Source of the DNA: Carposina sasakii
Taxonomy: Eukaryota; Arthropoda; Insecta; Lepidoptera; Carposinidae
DNA length: 64,000 bases
Assembly (NCBI GenBank): GCA_014607495.2
Contig: CP053154.1
Coordinates: forward strand, 14,942,001 to 15,006,000
Reading direction: 5' to 3'
The translations under genes and the position numbers were made by a program. Position 1 is the first letter of the stretch; each line of letters starts with the position of its first letter. The notes under the pieces are model-generated. The model was not told where the DNA came from. It saw nothing but the letters and a program-made list of their open reading frames with translations, and searched no databases. Shown here piece after piece: positions 53,091-62,066 of this stretch.

Positions 53091-55588
53091 TTACTATAAC
53101 ATCTTACCAGAGAGAAATATTCCTTTGACAAAGCTGAAGGGTTCGTTCGTTTGTTTGAACGTATTTACTTCAAAGCTTCCATTCGCATTTAAATAATTCT
53201 GCGAGGCTAACTAAATCAAATAATTATACTTAGCGATCTATCCGCGTTCGTATCAATCTAACTAAAGCTATGTTTGTTTATTGCGGCTATTAGGCCTTTC
53301 TCTCTAGACTACATTTCACTTCAAGGATTTGAGTAATAAATGAATTTTCTAATAAATTCTTCAGATTCCCTATACTCGTATGACACTGGATAACTTTTTA
53401 ACGATAATAGATATGTTGATATGATATTATATGATAATTTATTTGCTCAAAGTAATATTTATCCTTTTGGTTTCACGTTTTGATATTATTATCTATCCTT
53501 CGCAGATTAACATAAATTAGTATAGAAGGACCGAAGAACAGCGGGTAATAAATGCTCTTAGGTAAGTAATGCTCTTAGTAGAACTGTGTTCAATGAACTT
53601 TACTTAAATTTCGATAAAACGTTAAGAAGCGATTTGTTCTCGACAAATATTAGTAACCCAGAAATTGGTGATGTGTGATTAAAGCGGTCGCTATCAGCCG
53701 ACGCCGGCGCCGGTAGCTATCGCCCGCTATCGGGTAATTACTCCACATTACATGAGCTAGATTGCTGCAAGGTGTGGTGCTGTGTCAATATTTGTTACCA
53801 ATTTGGGCTATTTACCACCTTAAAATTAGGTTGCTAAGCGGGATATCGATCAAAGTATTGGACTAATGCAAATAGAATATCAAGAATTCATAATATGAAT
53901 AGCAGCTTGTTAAATTTGTCACTTAGCTATATCCGGGGAAGGATGGCGTCATGCAGCCGGCCGTAAAAGTAAATGTCAAATCTTTGGCAAGGTAAATTTC
54001 GAAAGAACCCATATTTCTGCGACCCCATAAATAAATGGTATAAGGGCAGGAAGATGATGATATAAATCGTTAGTTCGCTAAAAATCGAAGATCTGAGTAG
54101 AAGCCACCTTTAGCAGATTCGTACGAAAGTTACTGATAGGCTCTTACTTTTGAATAACTTCCAAAACTTGTAAAGGTCTGTAACTATTGACCTGTCAGAT
54201 GTTAGTCACAATCGATAGATAATAAGAGATATGATATAGCTGTACAGTCTCGGGTCCGGCGGGAGAGGGAGCTAAATTATTCAGGGCAGACTAGGGCGAG
54301 ACTTACGCTGGTTTGAGTTCGAGACAATTAATACATTTCTGCTATTGAAACTTAACATCAAAATTATCTTATACTTCACCCTACAGTTTACACAGGTTTG
54401 TTAATTATGTTATTCATTCATAATCTGCCGTATAAACACCAACACGAGCCAGCATTGCAACGCCAAGCTTAAGCTAAGGTACTTATCAGATTTACGGCCG
54501 ATTTTTCCAACGCTCAGAAAACCTATCTGAGGGATAGATCAATTTGATGCTGTATTTCTCTACATGATCAAGATAGAGACAGCATCAACTTTATTTATTC
54601 ATTTGAGTTCAAACTTTACAATAATACAGTGTAGGGACACCAAGCCACTGTAAAGTCCATAAAATATAAACAATATCTATAAAATGTAAACAATATAAAA
54701 ATATGAAGTTAAATCTATACACCTGACTACTTACTATAGCTAATGACAAATAGTGCAGTTCTTGTGAACTTACTCAGAGATCACGCAAATATGCCGACGT
54801 GGTCATCGACCTTGTTAAGTCACCGAATGCCCGCGTTAGAGGAGTCTTTCGGTGCAGGTTAGTTCTACCGTCGGGTAGAGCAAACAGACGAACTCTACGC
54901 ACTCTCAGATATCCATTGGGTACCCTTCAGATAAGCTATCTGATCATTGGAAAATTCAGCCCTAACACGACTCAGCGTATTTCGTGCCCACCTGAATTTT
55001 AAAACAATTTGTACCTATTCTAACTTCCCAAAAGATAAACGTGTCGCGTCCTGCAAGTACCTACGTATACGTCATTAGCTGTGATGTCACAGTCCGGACT
55101 CCGAGACTCTAACTTCGTCACGTCCGAGTTTTCGGAAAACTAATTACGGACTGAGATAGCTTTTCTTTACATTTATTTACCTCTCGTCTCGCGCGTGTTG
55201 CTCTGTAGGTAGGTTAGAATTAGAATCTCAATTAGAATATATCTGATTTTACCTTGATCTTTACTTTATATTTAATTAAATTTGTCGCAAAAGTGAGATG
55301 TTCATATCCATACGATTCCAACGCTATATGTATAATTTTAATTTATGACTTATAATTTTGCGCAATATGATCACTTTCACTCATGCTTGAACCTTATTAG
55401 GAATGATCTTCTTGACCTTAATAATCTAAATCAGCTTAACGCTCTACCCGCGTAGAGTAACTTACTTAACTCTATTAGTACGGATTACTCCATAGTTAAG
55501 ACTTTGCTTTTAGGGATGGTACATATCTGACGGAAAATGCGTCGCGTATTGTCAGTCGCGTAACATCAGAACAGACAAATATTATGTA
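53091..55588. other. No gene seen; intron of the cadherin gene with repeat debris
   Basis: AT-rich sequence. 53950-54070 is a plus-strand RTE-like tail (CDPINKWYKGRKMM and a (GAT)n end). 54491-54600 resembles the fold-back at 13979. No ORF has domain support. Confidence 0.5.
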
Positions 55589-55895
55589 CTAGTGGACGCC
55601 CGCGACTCCGTCCGCGTGGACTACAGAAAAAACAAAATAACGAAATTATTCCGGATAAAAACATTTTCCCGGGATAAAAAGTAGCCTATATGTTAAGTGG
55701 GACCTGTCACAATATATTCCTGAAAACTGCATCGAAATCGGTTCAGCCGTTTCTGAGATTAGCGTGCACAAACGCACAGACAAACAGACAAACCGACAAA
55801 CAGACAAAATTCCTCGTTTTGGGTTCTATTGCGTTGATAAAGGTCTCCTATAATATTTTTTCTCATATATCTTCCATTTTTATTATATGTATAGA
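55589..55895 (-). mobile_element. Helitron, minus orientation, ~307 bp
   Basis: On the minus strand it starts TCTATACATATAATAAAAATGG and ends GCGGGCGTCCACTAG, with TTTGTCTGTTTGTCGGTTTG and CGAAATTTCGTTATTTTG-like internal parts. TC start and CTAG end fit a Helitron; no Rep/helicase ORF. A 5' fragment of the same family is at 9985-10162. Confidence 0.75.
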
Positions 55896-56529
55896 TAATG
55901 ATAAAACATTCAACCGAAGATGCGTTAGTGCGTTTGCCTGTCAGGTACCATTCGACGCCAGATGTGTACCTACCCTTAGTTAGTATCAATAATTCATTAC
56001 AGGATATATGTGTACAACAAAATTAGTAGCTATACACCTACGTGCTGTTAGAAATACAGAAAAAAGTATCTTACAAAGAAATAAGTGTCATTCCGAGCTT
56101 GGCACGTGTTAGCGTCACGACACTATGTAGGTACAATGAAACTCTCAATGAAACAAGCAACAAGCTTTAGCCATCTACATAAATACATATACACAGGTGT
56201 GTAATCCTGGAACGGGATAGCCAGAACTGCAAGATCATAAGGGAGATACAACCACCTTTAGTATAGCGGGAACAAATGTTTATGATCAGTACTAAGTTGC
56301 TACCTTATCGCCTGAGAGAATGCCGGAGTAGTCTTGAGTCATCTACGTGTCTATTTTACATACATACATACAGTCAGGCCCATTATCCCCCAAAGAGGTT
56401 GGGCAGAAGTGTGCAAATTACACACCCACTATTCACCAGTTACATGAATAGCCTATTAAGTACCATGTTGTAAGGGGTGAGCATACCGCCGCTTTTCGAG
56501 CATAAATATAAAACTATGTGAGTACCCAC
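55896..56529. other. No gene seen; dispersed repeat 56205-56380
   Basis: 56205-56380 (CCAGAACTGCAAGATCATAAGG, GCGGGAACAAATGTTTATGA, CGCCTGAGAGAATGCCG) belongs to the same dispersed family as 11848-12050 and 62787-62950. Otherwise AT-rich. Confidence 0.5.
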
Positions 56530-56618
56530 CTCATATAGCGCGAGTTATAATGTAGACAGTGGCGCGCGGGGCTCGCCGCGTCGCTGCCAGCGAACACTTG
56601 AGATCCTCACCGCGGCAT
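56530..56618 (-). other. kug: Candidate non-coding leader exon of the fat-like gene
   Basis: A GC-rich 89-bp block in AT-rich surroundings with a minus-strand acceptor (CATTTCAG|ATGCCGCGG) and donor (TATATGAG|GTGGGT). It lies 4.3 kb upstream of the acceptor at 52204/52205. It contains only a very short upstream ORF (ATG CCG CGG TGA). Isolated GC-rich blocks in this region are otherwise exons or repeats, which supports the call, but transcript data are lacking. Confidence 0.4.
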
Positions 56619-58121
56619 CTGAAATGATAGATAATACAACAATTATTAAGGTTTTGAATGGCTAACCAAAAGGGCCAAATTAACGACGAAACAGATTCAA
56701 GAAACTAACAACCCACGAGCATAATAATAATAAGCATACGAATTTGGCTCCAATGATTTTAATGTTTTAATTAGATAAGTATACCTGTTGTTGATTCTAA
56801 CTTTTCCAGGGTTTATTCAGGTAGACTTCAATGAGTAATTTATTAATTTTGGAACTAGTAGGTTTATTTATATTTAAATATATAGAATGTACAATAATGC
56901 GATACAATTCTTGAGATAAAATGTATGTAAAAATATCAAAAATAGTGAGGGTCCGATGTCCGAGCGGTCGCCTTTATAGATTGTAGCAGCGCCTCCTTGC
57001 GGCCATCGGTGGTCATCTTTTTCTATTGGTTGGGCTTCGTTAACAGCTAGTTGTTCGTGTGGTAGATGCCAGAGGGCGTTCTTAACAATACCTTATTATA
57101 CCAACTTTAAATGAACAATGTATAGCACATTCACATTTGAAAATTATTATTTTTAGGCTTCTGTGTGTTTTCAGCGATGTGTGCAGTAAATAGAGACAAA
57201 GTTTACTCCTCCCTATAAGAGATGACGCCAGTAGTAGCAAGAGCTTTAAAAACGAGTATTGTTTCCACTGGGCCGTACTAAAAATATCTTATCACGGGTG
57301 AAGTTATTGATGTACTTACTTGTATTATGTAGCTTAAAGTTATGTTATGTAAAGCATTTATTTAAAATGTATTGTCAAAATATTGTGGTATTGTTATTCT
57401 GTATTCGTGGGAATAAGGGGTAGATGAATATCTTAGAGTCTCGGATACAACCTTACGAATACTTAATAGGGGTCTGATGAATATTAAATTAAAAGGTTAG
57501 TTGACCTTTGGCAGTTGCTACTAAATAATATAACTGTAACACAGACTAATAGATACTTGAAAACTACAACATTTAAATAACTTTTAGTAGAATTATGAGT
57601 ATTCACAGAATATGGGTTATAGTATCTGCTATTTTAAAAGAAATTGAAATATTTTTTTTGTTTTTCCGGTCGTTTCTAGTTATCCAAAATGTATTAGGTT
57701 CGAAATAACGAGAGTGAATAGGTAGCTATTAAATATAAATCCATAAACTAGATACTAGCCAGTTCATATGAATAATATAGGTACGAGTACAAGTAAACTA
57801 CCTACCTATGCCATGTTAACCTGTTAGTGAGAGTAACTTCAAGTGCTAGTTGCATCTATTGCGGTGAAGCCCAATAAGTGGGGTTGGATTGAATTGGAGT
57901 ATTGTAGTTGTTCAAGGGAAGCTTGAAACTTGATACTCAGTATTGAGAAGTTCCTAGGGTGTAATTTGATACATCATGAGGGTAAGCTGCTGCATTTAGA
58001 TTCAGTCTCTAACTAGGTGCAGGTAAAATTAGTGTTAGCAGATATATAGGTAAGTTTTAATTCTGTTTAGAAGTGTTGTTTTTGTCTCAATGTACATTTA
58101 TCATAAAAAAAAAGATTTGGG
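56619..58121. other. No gene seen
   Basis: AT-rich sequence. A moderately GC-rich segment at 56950-57085 contains CTATTGGTTGG (CCAAT-like on the minus strand) but no ORF; it might be regulatory. Confidence 0.4.
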
Positions 58122-58370
58122 TTCGGTAGATAGAACTAACATGGAAAACTAATCCTGATGATGCCACGGGTGTTGGCGAAACATATGTCGATTAAAATTT
58201 TAATTGGTTTTCGGATTAGCAGCTATGTATTTATGGTTGCATGCTAGGTGCTTGGATCTGGCTTCTCGTTGCGACTGTAGTGTCTTGTGTTCGTGATCAT
58301 GAGTCGGCAGATCCGAGGGTCAGCGGAGGGTATAGGGCCCGGTGGTGGGCGATCCCTCAATAGAAATTTG
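58122..58370 (+). repeat. Repeat family D, copy 2 (longest)
   Basis: Homologous to 47584-47802 with an additional internal segment (CGTGATCATGAGTCGGCAGA through GGTCAGCGGA) that is also present at 21238-21350. No ORF. Confidence 0.85.
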
Positions 58371-58785
58371 AACTTCCAAATAGTGACGCCTGATACAATT
58401 AAATATTTAATAAAAAGAAAATAAAAAAAGGGTAGACGAAAAAATAAGGAAGAGGGGGTAGGGCGCTATTAGTAGATCGATCTTGTAAGGAGAATCATTG
58501 TATTTTACTTGGAGAAATATAATCTGTTGTAATTGGCATCGAGGTATTATTTTGAAGAAAACCCATAGGATAACACTAGGACTATAATCCAAGTATTTAA
58601 ACTAGATTCAATTTAGAACGATAACTTTATTTAAATAATAAAATTAACAACATTCAGTCTTTCAAGTTTAGTTTTTTGGGTGTAATAAAATAAATAGTTT
58701 TGATTTCATTCAAAACTGAAATTTTGTAAAACTTACAAAATATAGTTCCTGACAATATGTACCTAGATAAAAGGAAAACCTTTAA

Positions 58786-59260
58786 GAATAGGGATGTTTA
58801 CTATGGTTGAATTTTTAATGACATTTTATGCTTATCAGAATAAATCATCAAAATCATACCTATCTGTAAAATTAAAATGAGGTAGTGGTAGTAAGCCTTC
58901 AAAGTTAAGTGGACAAGTTCATTTCTCAAATATGAAATTTATTAAAAATTACAACGTCAAATGTCCACCTGCATCATTTACAGCAACTTTTGCTTTGTGA
59001 CCATATTTATAAACGCAATATTTAAAATAGCTGCAGAACAAAAGTTCTTTTACGCGCATACAAGTTACTGAAAGAGTGACGTCATAATTGTGGTAGCCGT
59101 TTGTATGGAGCGTTTTTTGGCAAATCTAAAATTATGATTCTAAAATCGTTATATCTCGGAAAGTTTTCACTCTAGTGAAGTTTTTCTTTCGCAAATGTTT
59201 ATTTTATTTTATGAACTTTCGATATAAATACAAATAAAAAAACCGTAAACGACCCTATTC
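58786..59260 (+). mobile_element. Repeat family C, copy 2, with imperfect TIRs
   Basis: GAATAGGGATGTTTA at the left and GTAAACGACCCTATTC at the right form imperfect inverted ends around about 445 bp of non-coding sequence. Homologous end to end to 22741-23220. Probably a non-autonomous DNA transposon. Confidence 0.8.
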
Positions 59261-59882
59261 TTGGCAATGTATGGAATCCCTTTTACGTCAGTTTAGCTCG
59301 CGATTAGCCGATTTCTTTAAAAGATGGCAAATATCACTTGTACCGCTCGATTTTCGTTATCAGTAAAATCGATTGTAACATTTATTGTACATAGAGCTAG
59401 TAGGTATGCTATTGTGTCTAATCCCATAACTTAGCCTCCAAGATATACTACCATGCCACCCAAGTGCCTGCATTCAAACGTATCTCATTACGTTTAACGT
59501 TTGACTCATAATAAAATGGTAATAGACTACACTTCAGATGTAAGACGTAGGAGTCATCGACCGAGGAGCGCCACGCGAGATAAGCCGGGGCTGTACTATA
59601 CAGTGTAGACACAGTTTAATAATTGGTCAATGATGTAAACAAACGAAAATATAATCTTTTAAAAGAACTCAATTAGCTGTTGTAAATTATATAAAATTCA
59701 CATATAATTTTACATTAAGGTGAATCACGCTGTAATCCTTAAAATATTTTTTTACAGTTTTTGACAGGGCATTTAGAAAATGTAACATCGTTTGGCATCG
59801 ACGTTCGTTGTCGCAAATAGTCCCACAGATAGCGACAGTACTTAGAATTCGTCACGTGACTTAAGAACGCATAAGAAAGTAG
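59261..59882. other. No gene seen
   Basis: AT-rich sequence between repeat family C and the LTR element. No motif found. Confidence 0.5.
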
Positions 59883-60343
59883 TGTTACGACCGGGGAGTT
59901 TACCTATTAGCTCACTAGATGTCGCTAGTAGCAGAATAGAACGCAATATCGTTTACTAGCATGTTCTGTCGTAGTCTCGGCGTGTTTAGTTTAGGTGTTG
60001 TTGAATGAACGCCCGAGAACGTTCCAGGCTTGCCCAGATAACACCTACGGGGTTTTTGTAGATGGGTCGCTCGGGTATATTCCCGAATGTTCGGGACCGA
60101 ACGTCGAGCCGTATAAATACGGCGGATCTCGGCCGACGGAGTCAGTCTTAGTTCAGTCTTTGAATAAGATTGGAAGCTAAACAAGCGATAAATGGTGAAG
60201 GAAGTTATAGTGGAACTATTCAGTATAGTGTAATAGTGATTAGTGCTGGAATTCTGTAACCTGCTCCACCTAATATAGAGTTCTAACACCTACGCCTCCC
60301 TTTTAATCGACAGCTCCGAATTACCCGTACCCAGTACGTAACA
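59883..60343 (+). repeat. 5' LTR
   Basis: 461 bp, TG...CA ended. Contains heat-shock-like GAA/TTC arrays (60017-60024 and 60080-60092), TATAAATA (60112-60119) and TCAGT initiator (60142-60146). Differs from the 3' LTR at CTCACTAG/CTCCCTAG, GCCCAGAT/GCCCGGAT and TAGATGGG/TAGACGGG. Confidence 0.95.
60017..60146 (+). promoter_or_regulatory. LTR promoter: HSE-like triplets, TATA box, initiator
   Basis: TTCCCGAATGTTC at 60080-60092 is a perfect three-unit heat-shock element (nTTCnnGAAnnTTCn). GAACGTTC at 60017-60024 is a two-unit one. TATAAATA starts at 60112 and the A of the TCAGT initiator is 32 bp downstream, the correct spacing for arthropod Pol II promoters. The same array is repeated in the 3' LTR near 61799-61865. 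Heat inducibility is inferred from sequence only. Confidence 0.7.
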
Positions 60344-60345
60344 AA

Positions 60346-60361
60346 TGGTGTCAGAAGTGGG
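60346..60361 (+). promoter_or_regulatory. Primer-binding site of the LTR element
   Basis: TGGTGTCAGAAGTGGG begins two bases after the 5' LTR, the normal place for a tRNA primer site, and starts with TGG, complementary to a tRNA CCA end. The tRNA species was not identified. Confidence 0.75.
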
Positions 60362-60373
60362 ATTTGGAGTAGA

Positions 60374-61678
60374 ATGTCGATTGTCAACAAGGAAGGCGTG
60401 GAGCGAAGGAGTAGCATTATCGGTGAGCCGGAGACCGTGGAATCTGCTCGTGCAGCAGTAGCAGCGGCGACGTCACCTTCGGTGAATGCTATGCTTCGAG
60501 AATGTTTTAGTCAACTAATGCAAATGAAGATGGAAATGGTGGAGGGGCTTAGCGTAATCGACAAACATTTCAACGAGCTGGACAATACTTATGCGAACTA
60601 CTGCAAGACCTTTGGGATTAAGTCGAATGTTGGGAATATCGAGAAAGTGGTCTCTGAGCTGGACGACCCGTGTGCTAACATCTGCACAGACGTTGAGGCA
60701 AAGTCGATAGTGAAGGACGTTCACCAGGAGCCGCACTCGGAGGAAGTGCACGGGGCGGCTGAGGGGGTGAAACGGGTTGAAATGGATAGTGGATCCGGAG
60801 GAAGACTTACCTCAATAGTCAAGGTCGACAGCGCATGTGAGGACATTCGGATGGACGTGACGGAGTCGGACGTGGAGATCGTACGCCAGGAGCCGCACTC
60901 GGGAGTAGTGCGTGATGTGGTCGAGGAGGTGAAGCAGACCGAGGTGGATGGAGGATCTGGAGGATTTGGCTCCATCAGTGATGGCTGCAGTGAGCTTGAC
61001 CACATGGGAATTGGCTGCGAGAAGAATGAAGTGATTGCGACGAAAAGGAGTAAGGATTGTGGTGACGAGTCAGAGGCACCTGCTGGTGATGTGAAACAGG
61101 TGGAAGATCCTGAACAGAAGAATGATGGAGTAATGATTCTGGCTGATGGAAGAAGGATATATGAAATGGACTGGAACAGTGATGGTCTACAGATTGAAGA
61201 TCGGATGGATGACGAGCGCTGCAGAAAAGCGAAGACATGGAGTAGGAAACAGGATTTGAGAATATTGCCTTTGAACACGGAACGGGAAGTTGGAATGCGC
61301 GTGAATGGTGTTTGCTGCTCAACAAGTGGGAGTATTGGTTTGATGTTGAGTGCATATGTGGAGACTATAAGCAACTGGAAGGTTAGACGCAGAAGAAGAA
61401 CAGCGGGATCGTTTGTGTGGCTGCATCATCCTGTGCGGCGTAAAGAGAAGGCATCTGATTTATGGAAGATATGGTTTGTGTCGAGCAGGGTAGTTGCCCG
61501 ACGACGGTCGCAGGATGCAGTGAGGAAGAGACGTAATGTTCGGATGCGCTTTGTGGCGGCAGCGATGATGTTCGGGACGAACATCTCTAGGAAGGGGGCA
61601 GTGTTACGACCGGGGAGTTTACCTATTAGCTCCCTAGATGTCGCTAGTAGCAGAATAGAACGCAATATCGTTTACTAG
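60374..61678 (+). CDS. Unknown 434-aa ORF of the LTR element
   Basis: The only ORF of the element. It starts just after the primer site (MSIVNKEGVERRSSIIGEPE) and runs through the polypurine tract into the 3' LTR, ending there. Residues about 40-85 look helical (MLRECFSQLMQMKMEMVEGL), possibly a coiled coil. Two copies of a degenerate unit follow, VHQEPHSEEVHGAAEGVKRV and VRQEPHSGVVRDVVEEVKQT, each ending in a GSGG stretch. The middle is acidic and the last 130 residues are very basic (VRRRRRTAGSF, RRKEKASDLWKIW, RRSQDAVRKRR). There is no CCHC knuckle, DTG protease, YxDD or integrase motif. A highly diverged gag-like nucleic-acid-binding protein is one possibility. I do not recognise it. Confidence 0.75.
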   Translation: MSIVNKEGVERRSSIIGEPETVESARAAVAAATSPSVNAMLRECFSQLMQMKMEMVEGLSVIDKHFNELDNTYANYCKTFGIKSNVGNIEKVVSELDDPCANICTDVEAKSIVKDVHQEPHSEEVHGAAEGVKRVEMDSGSGGRLTSIVKVDSACEDIRMDVTESDVEIVRQEPHSGVVRDVVEEVKQTEVDGGSGGFGSISDGCSELDHMGIGCEKNEVIATKRSKDCGDESEAPAGDVKQVEDPEQKNDGVMILADGRRIYEMDWNSDGLQIEDRMDDERCRKAKTWSRKQDLRILPLNTEREVGMRVNGVCCSTSGSIGLMLSAYVETISNWKVRRRRRTAGSFVWLHHPVRRKEKASDLWKIWFVSSRVVARRRSQDAVRKRRNVRMRFVAAAMMFGTNISRKGAVLRPGSLPISSLDVASSRIERNIVY

Positions 61679-62062
61679 CATGTTCTGTCGTAGTCTCGGC
61701 GTGTTTAGTTTAGGTGTTGTTGAATGAACGCCCGAGAACGTTCCAGGCTTGCCCGGATAACACCTACGGGGTTTTTGTAGACGGGTCGCTCGGGTATATT
61801 CCCGAATGTTCGGGACCGAACGTCGAGCCGTATAAATACGGCGGATCTCGGCCGACGGAGTCAGTCTTAGTTCAGTCTTTGAATAAGATTGGAAGCTAAA
61901 CAAGCGATAAATGGTGAAGGAAGTTATAGTGGAACTATTCAGTATAGTGTAATAGTGATTAGTGCTGGAATTCTGTAACCTGCTCCACCTAATATAGAGT
62001 TCTAACACCTACGCCTCCCTTTTAATCGACAGCTCCGAATTACCCGTACCCAGTACGTAACA
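61602..62062 (+). repeat. 3' LTR
   Basis: 461 bp, near-identical to 59883-60343 and followed by the target duplication GTAG. The unknown ORF ends inside it at 61676-61678. Confidence 0.95.
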
Positions 62063-62066
62063 GTAG

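Larger units (their letters stand above)
59883..62062 (+). mobile_element. Complete non-autonomous LTR retrotransposon, 2,180 bp, young
   Basis: Two 461-bp direct LTRs (TGTTACGACC ... CAGTACGTAACA) differ at three positions by eye. The element is flanked by a 4-bp target duplication GTAG (59879-59882 and 62063-62066), the length usual for Gypsy-like integration. A primer site (TGGTGTCAGAAGTGGG, 60346) follows the 5' LTR and a polypurine tract (AGGAAGGGGG, 61589-61598) precedes the 3' LTR. The interior (1,258 bp) encodes a single unknown ORF and no protease, RT or integrase, so it must be mobilised in trans. High LTR identity and an open ORF indicate recent insertion. Confidence 0.93.

Noticed and set aside
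59915..60289. Minus-strand 124-codon ORFs inside both LTRs
   Set aside because: They occur identically in each LTR because the LTRs are repeats; composition and position over promoter sequence argue against a gene.
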